DNA of 64,000 nucleotides from Glandiceps talaboti (taxonomy: Eukaryota > Hemichordata > Enteropneusta > Spengelidae): contig NC_135549.1 in the NCBI RefSeq assembly GCF_964340395.1, forward strand, positions 28,612,595-28,676,594. The letters are read 5' to 3'. The translations under genes and the position numbers were made by a program. This document shows, one piece after another, positions 15,570 to 64,000 of the stretch. Under the pieces are notes generated by a model. The model saw only the letters and a program-made list of their open reading frames with translations, had not been told where the DNA came from and ran no database searches. Every line of letters begins with the position of its first letter. Positions within the stretch are counted from its first letter, which is position 1.

Positions 15570-16016
15570 CTAAGGACAAACAAAAAAGGTGTGTTTCTAG
15601 TAACCCGAACAACTCTAGTTTAAGCCACCAACCCTAAACATTTTTTTTTACCTGCAAAAAGGTAAAATTATGACAATTTACTTCTATTTCCCTGTAGATT
15701 TTCTTGCCAAAGTTAATTTGGTTACTTTTTTTTTCTTCAAAAATCACATTCCAGAGAGAAACGATGTTATTTCAGCCTATAACAGCACAGTCTGCATATT
15801 GTGTTTATCTACTTCTGAATCACATAATTGTCTTCATTTACTTCTGTTACACCTCATCAACTGTTATGGAAGTATTGTGACCAACCAGTATCTTTGTCTA
15901 TGGGTCGAAGTTATTAAAAAACATAAAACATAAAATAAAATAAAATCCCGACCTAACTACCCTACTTTCTGAAGTAATGTTATCGGAAACAAACGTTTTT
16001 TGTTATTGTTGCCTAA
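15570..16016. mobile_element. family A MITE, diverged copy
   Basis: The left end CCTAAGGACAAACAAAAAAG with TAGTAACCCGAAC and the right end TATCGGAAACAAACG with TTGCCTAA are diverged versions of the family A termini. The interior is largely replaced. Confidence 0.5.
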
Positions 16017-16873
16017 TTTGACATACAAATAACAAAATATTGACAGTGTTTACTCTAGTTCCAACCTTCTGGTACTGCTATGTAAACAAACTCCCACATA
16101 ATAACCATATTGTATCAGCTTGGAAAACTGTTAATGTGGCTATAGAAAATGAAATTTAAGCTTCTCATAATTTTACATATGAAACAATGGATCTTTATAA
16201 AATACACTGGATTATAGCATTGAAGAGTATAACCATATTGGGATATGTAAATATTGTTCACAATAATGTACTCCCATGCAATTGTTGTCCATCAAAAGAA
16301 TAATATTATCAGGTGTATAATGATCTGACAGTCTGAAAGCTTTTTTTTACGTTGTTGTTAAATGTGCCCTGAGGACTTAGATGTCAGGTGGAGGAATTTT
16401 GATGACAATACAGATTTGTAGGAATTTAACATATCATGAAATATTTCATAAGGTGTTAAATTCAATTCATCATTCTGATATCAGAAACTCTTGACAAAAA
16501 AGTGATGGGAACAATCTCAACAAATAACACTGTCTGCACTCAAACTATTGGAATATTCAAAGAAGTGTCAATATAAACAAATCAGTATACACATGCACAA
16601 CCATAACTTAGTGCGATACGTAATTAGCATAGATCTATGGTATTAGCAAACAGAAACAAACACGTTTCAGTCTTTGAATCTCCTTTCCTTATCAACTATT
16701 GTTTGTACAAAGTTTTATATCAAACAGATAAGTAATAACACGTAAGAAATATGAAAAATAATTTTGCACTTCAAGTAAATAGATTTTATCAAATCTGATA
16801 ATATTATTATAAACTTATATTATATAAGTTATGACATTTGTTACGGATGTCTCTTTGACATGTCACATCTTTC
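16017..16873. other. downstream flank of CFAP54, possible distal 3' UTR
   Basis: AT-rich. No AATAAA on the minus strand was recognised, so the transcript end is undetermined. Confidence 0.4.
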
Positions 16874-17232
16874 TAAGGCCCCCCCAAAAATTGTTTCTGG
16901 TCAGCGTGCGCATCACTTAAATACCCTCGCGTCTGTCTTTTTTTTGTGTGTGTGTGTTTGTACAGCCCATGCAGTCTGCAGATCCGTGGGGAAACAAAAA
17001 TAACCCTCCCTACTTCAGTGAAGACAATTGCAGAGCCAATCATGAACAAGCAATTTACATCTGCCCCACATACACACTTGCTCTAAAGTACTAAATAAAA
17101 AGAACCGTAATTGCCATAAATAGTAGATTGAGTGACAGCTTTGTTGAGAATGAAAAAAAAAATCTGCGTTGTCGCACCACTTTTTAGACAAAATGTCCTG
17201 ACCAGAAGCAATTCTTTTTTGTTATTAGCCTA
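16874..17232. mobile_element. family B MITE in the CFAP54 3' untranslated region
   Basis: The left end AAAAATTGTTTCTGGTCAG and the right end CTGACCAGAAGCAATT are inverted repeats extended by TAAGGC and GCCTAA. The interior matches the 4464-4827 copy in reverse. Its right end is about 25 bases from the CFAP54 stop codon. Confidence 0.75.
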
Positions 17233-17256
17233 AGCAAGGATATTTGTTTCATCTTT

Positions 17257-63476
<46,220 letters not shown>

Positions 63477-64000
63477 CTATTGAAATAGAACAGTAAAGTC
63501 AGTTTAAATAGGTATTTGTTTTTCTCTCTAGTTGATGATGGTGATTAGTAATAATTTAAAGGAGTCCAAAGTTGTTATTTGATATGCACATATTTGTTCC
63601 TTCCATCAATATAACATGTAGATGGGATACACAGGTTATGCACATTCTAAGAAAATACACTGCAGACAATGAACATTATCAGCAACTAAACTTTACCTGC
63701 AATAGTCATATTTTAATGATATTGTAAGTTACGCAAAATCATATGCAGATTTTAGCGGCTAAAGGTAATATTTTCATTGGAATCTACCACTTTTTTTAGA
63801 GGCCAATGATTCAATCCTATGGTCCTAGATTACTACTATCTTATCAATAAGAGCCACAAGGATGATTCCTTTGTTCTGAACAAATTTTCTATAATTCTGC
63901 CAGACAACAGTTTTTTCTCATCAAATTGACTCCTTATCTGACATGGGCTTGTAAAGCCTTATGTTTGAAACACACTAGCTCTCATTAGTACTGTTACATT

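Overview
The window is eukaryotic, nuclear and animal-like. It is AT-rich, dense in microsatellites and small inverted-repeat transposons, and dominated by one intron-rich gene read from the minus strand. I assembled 37 coding exons by hand between 63476 and 17257. All 36 junctions use GT-AG introns with matching phases. The joined frame is 6,681 bases: 2,226 codons plus a TAG stop. I identify the protein by recalled family resemblance as CFAP54, a very large axonemal central-pair protein, usually about 3,100 residues. The window therefore holds roughly the C-terminal 70 percent, and the first exons lie beyond base 64000. Microsatellites, MITEs, Penelope-like and LINE remnants, and absence of vertebrate-type repeats suggest a marine invertebrate. 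I cannot name the species.

Layout: bases 1-17256 are mostly intergenic. They hold simple repeats, several terminal-inverted-repeat elements, a decayed LINE tail at 9572-9799, and one candidate first exon of an unknown type II membrane protein (minus strand, 2837-3190). Bases 17257-63476 are CFAP54. Introns are short (0.1-1.5 kb) in the 5' half of the visible gene and long (up to 7.7 kb) in the 3' half, where most transposon debris sits. Bases 63477-64000 are intron.

The most unusual signal concerns the edges of exons. In four CFAP54 introns the sequence just downstream of the exon is a tandem repeat whose unit is the 3' end of that exon plus its own 5' splice site. Cases run from a 73-bp duplication (63.3 kb) and a 127-bp duplication (53.1 kb), through a degenerate roughly 60-bp array (55.8-56.4 kb), to about 50 copies of a 30-bp unit (25.4-26.8 kb). 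In the last, every unit carries a near-consensus AGG|GTAAGA donor. A fifth intron (31.4-31.8 kb) has a 22-bp array resembling sequence 45-65 bases past its donor. The gene thus carries arrays of decoy donors, always on the donor side. In the 73-bp case the two copies differ at four sites, all synonymous.

Other points of note: a MITE begins about 25 bases after the CFAP54 stop codon; there are fold-back elements with arms of 100-250 bp; a Penelope-type GIY-YIG endonuclease fragment is still open; and an in-frame 75-base alternative donor follows exon 28.
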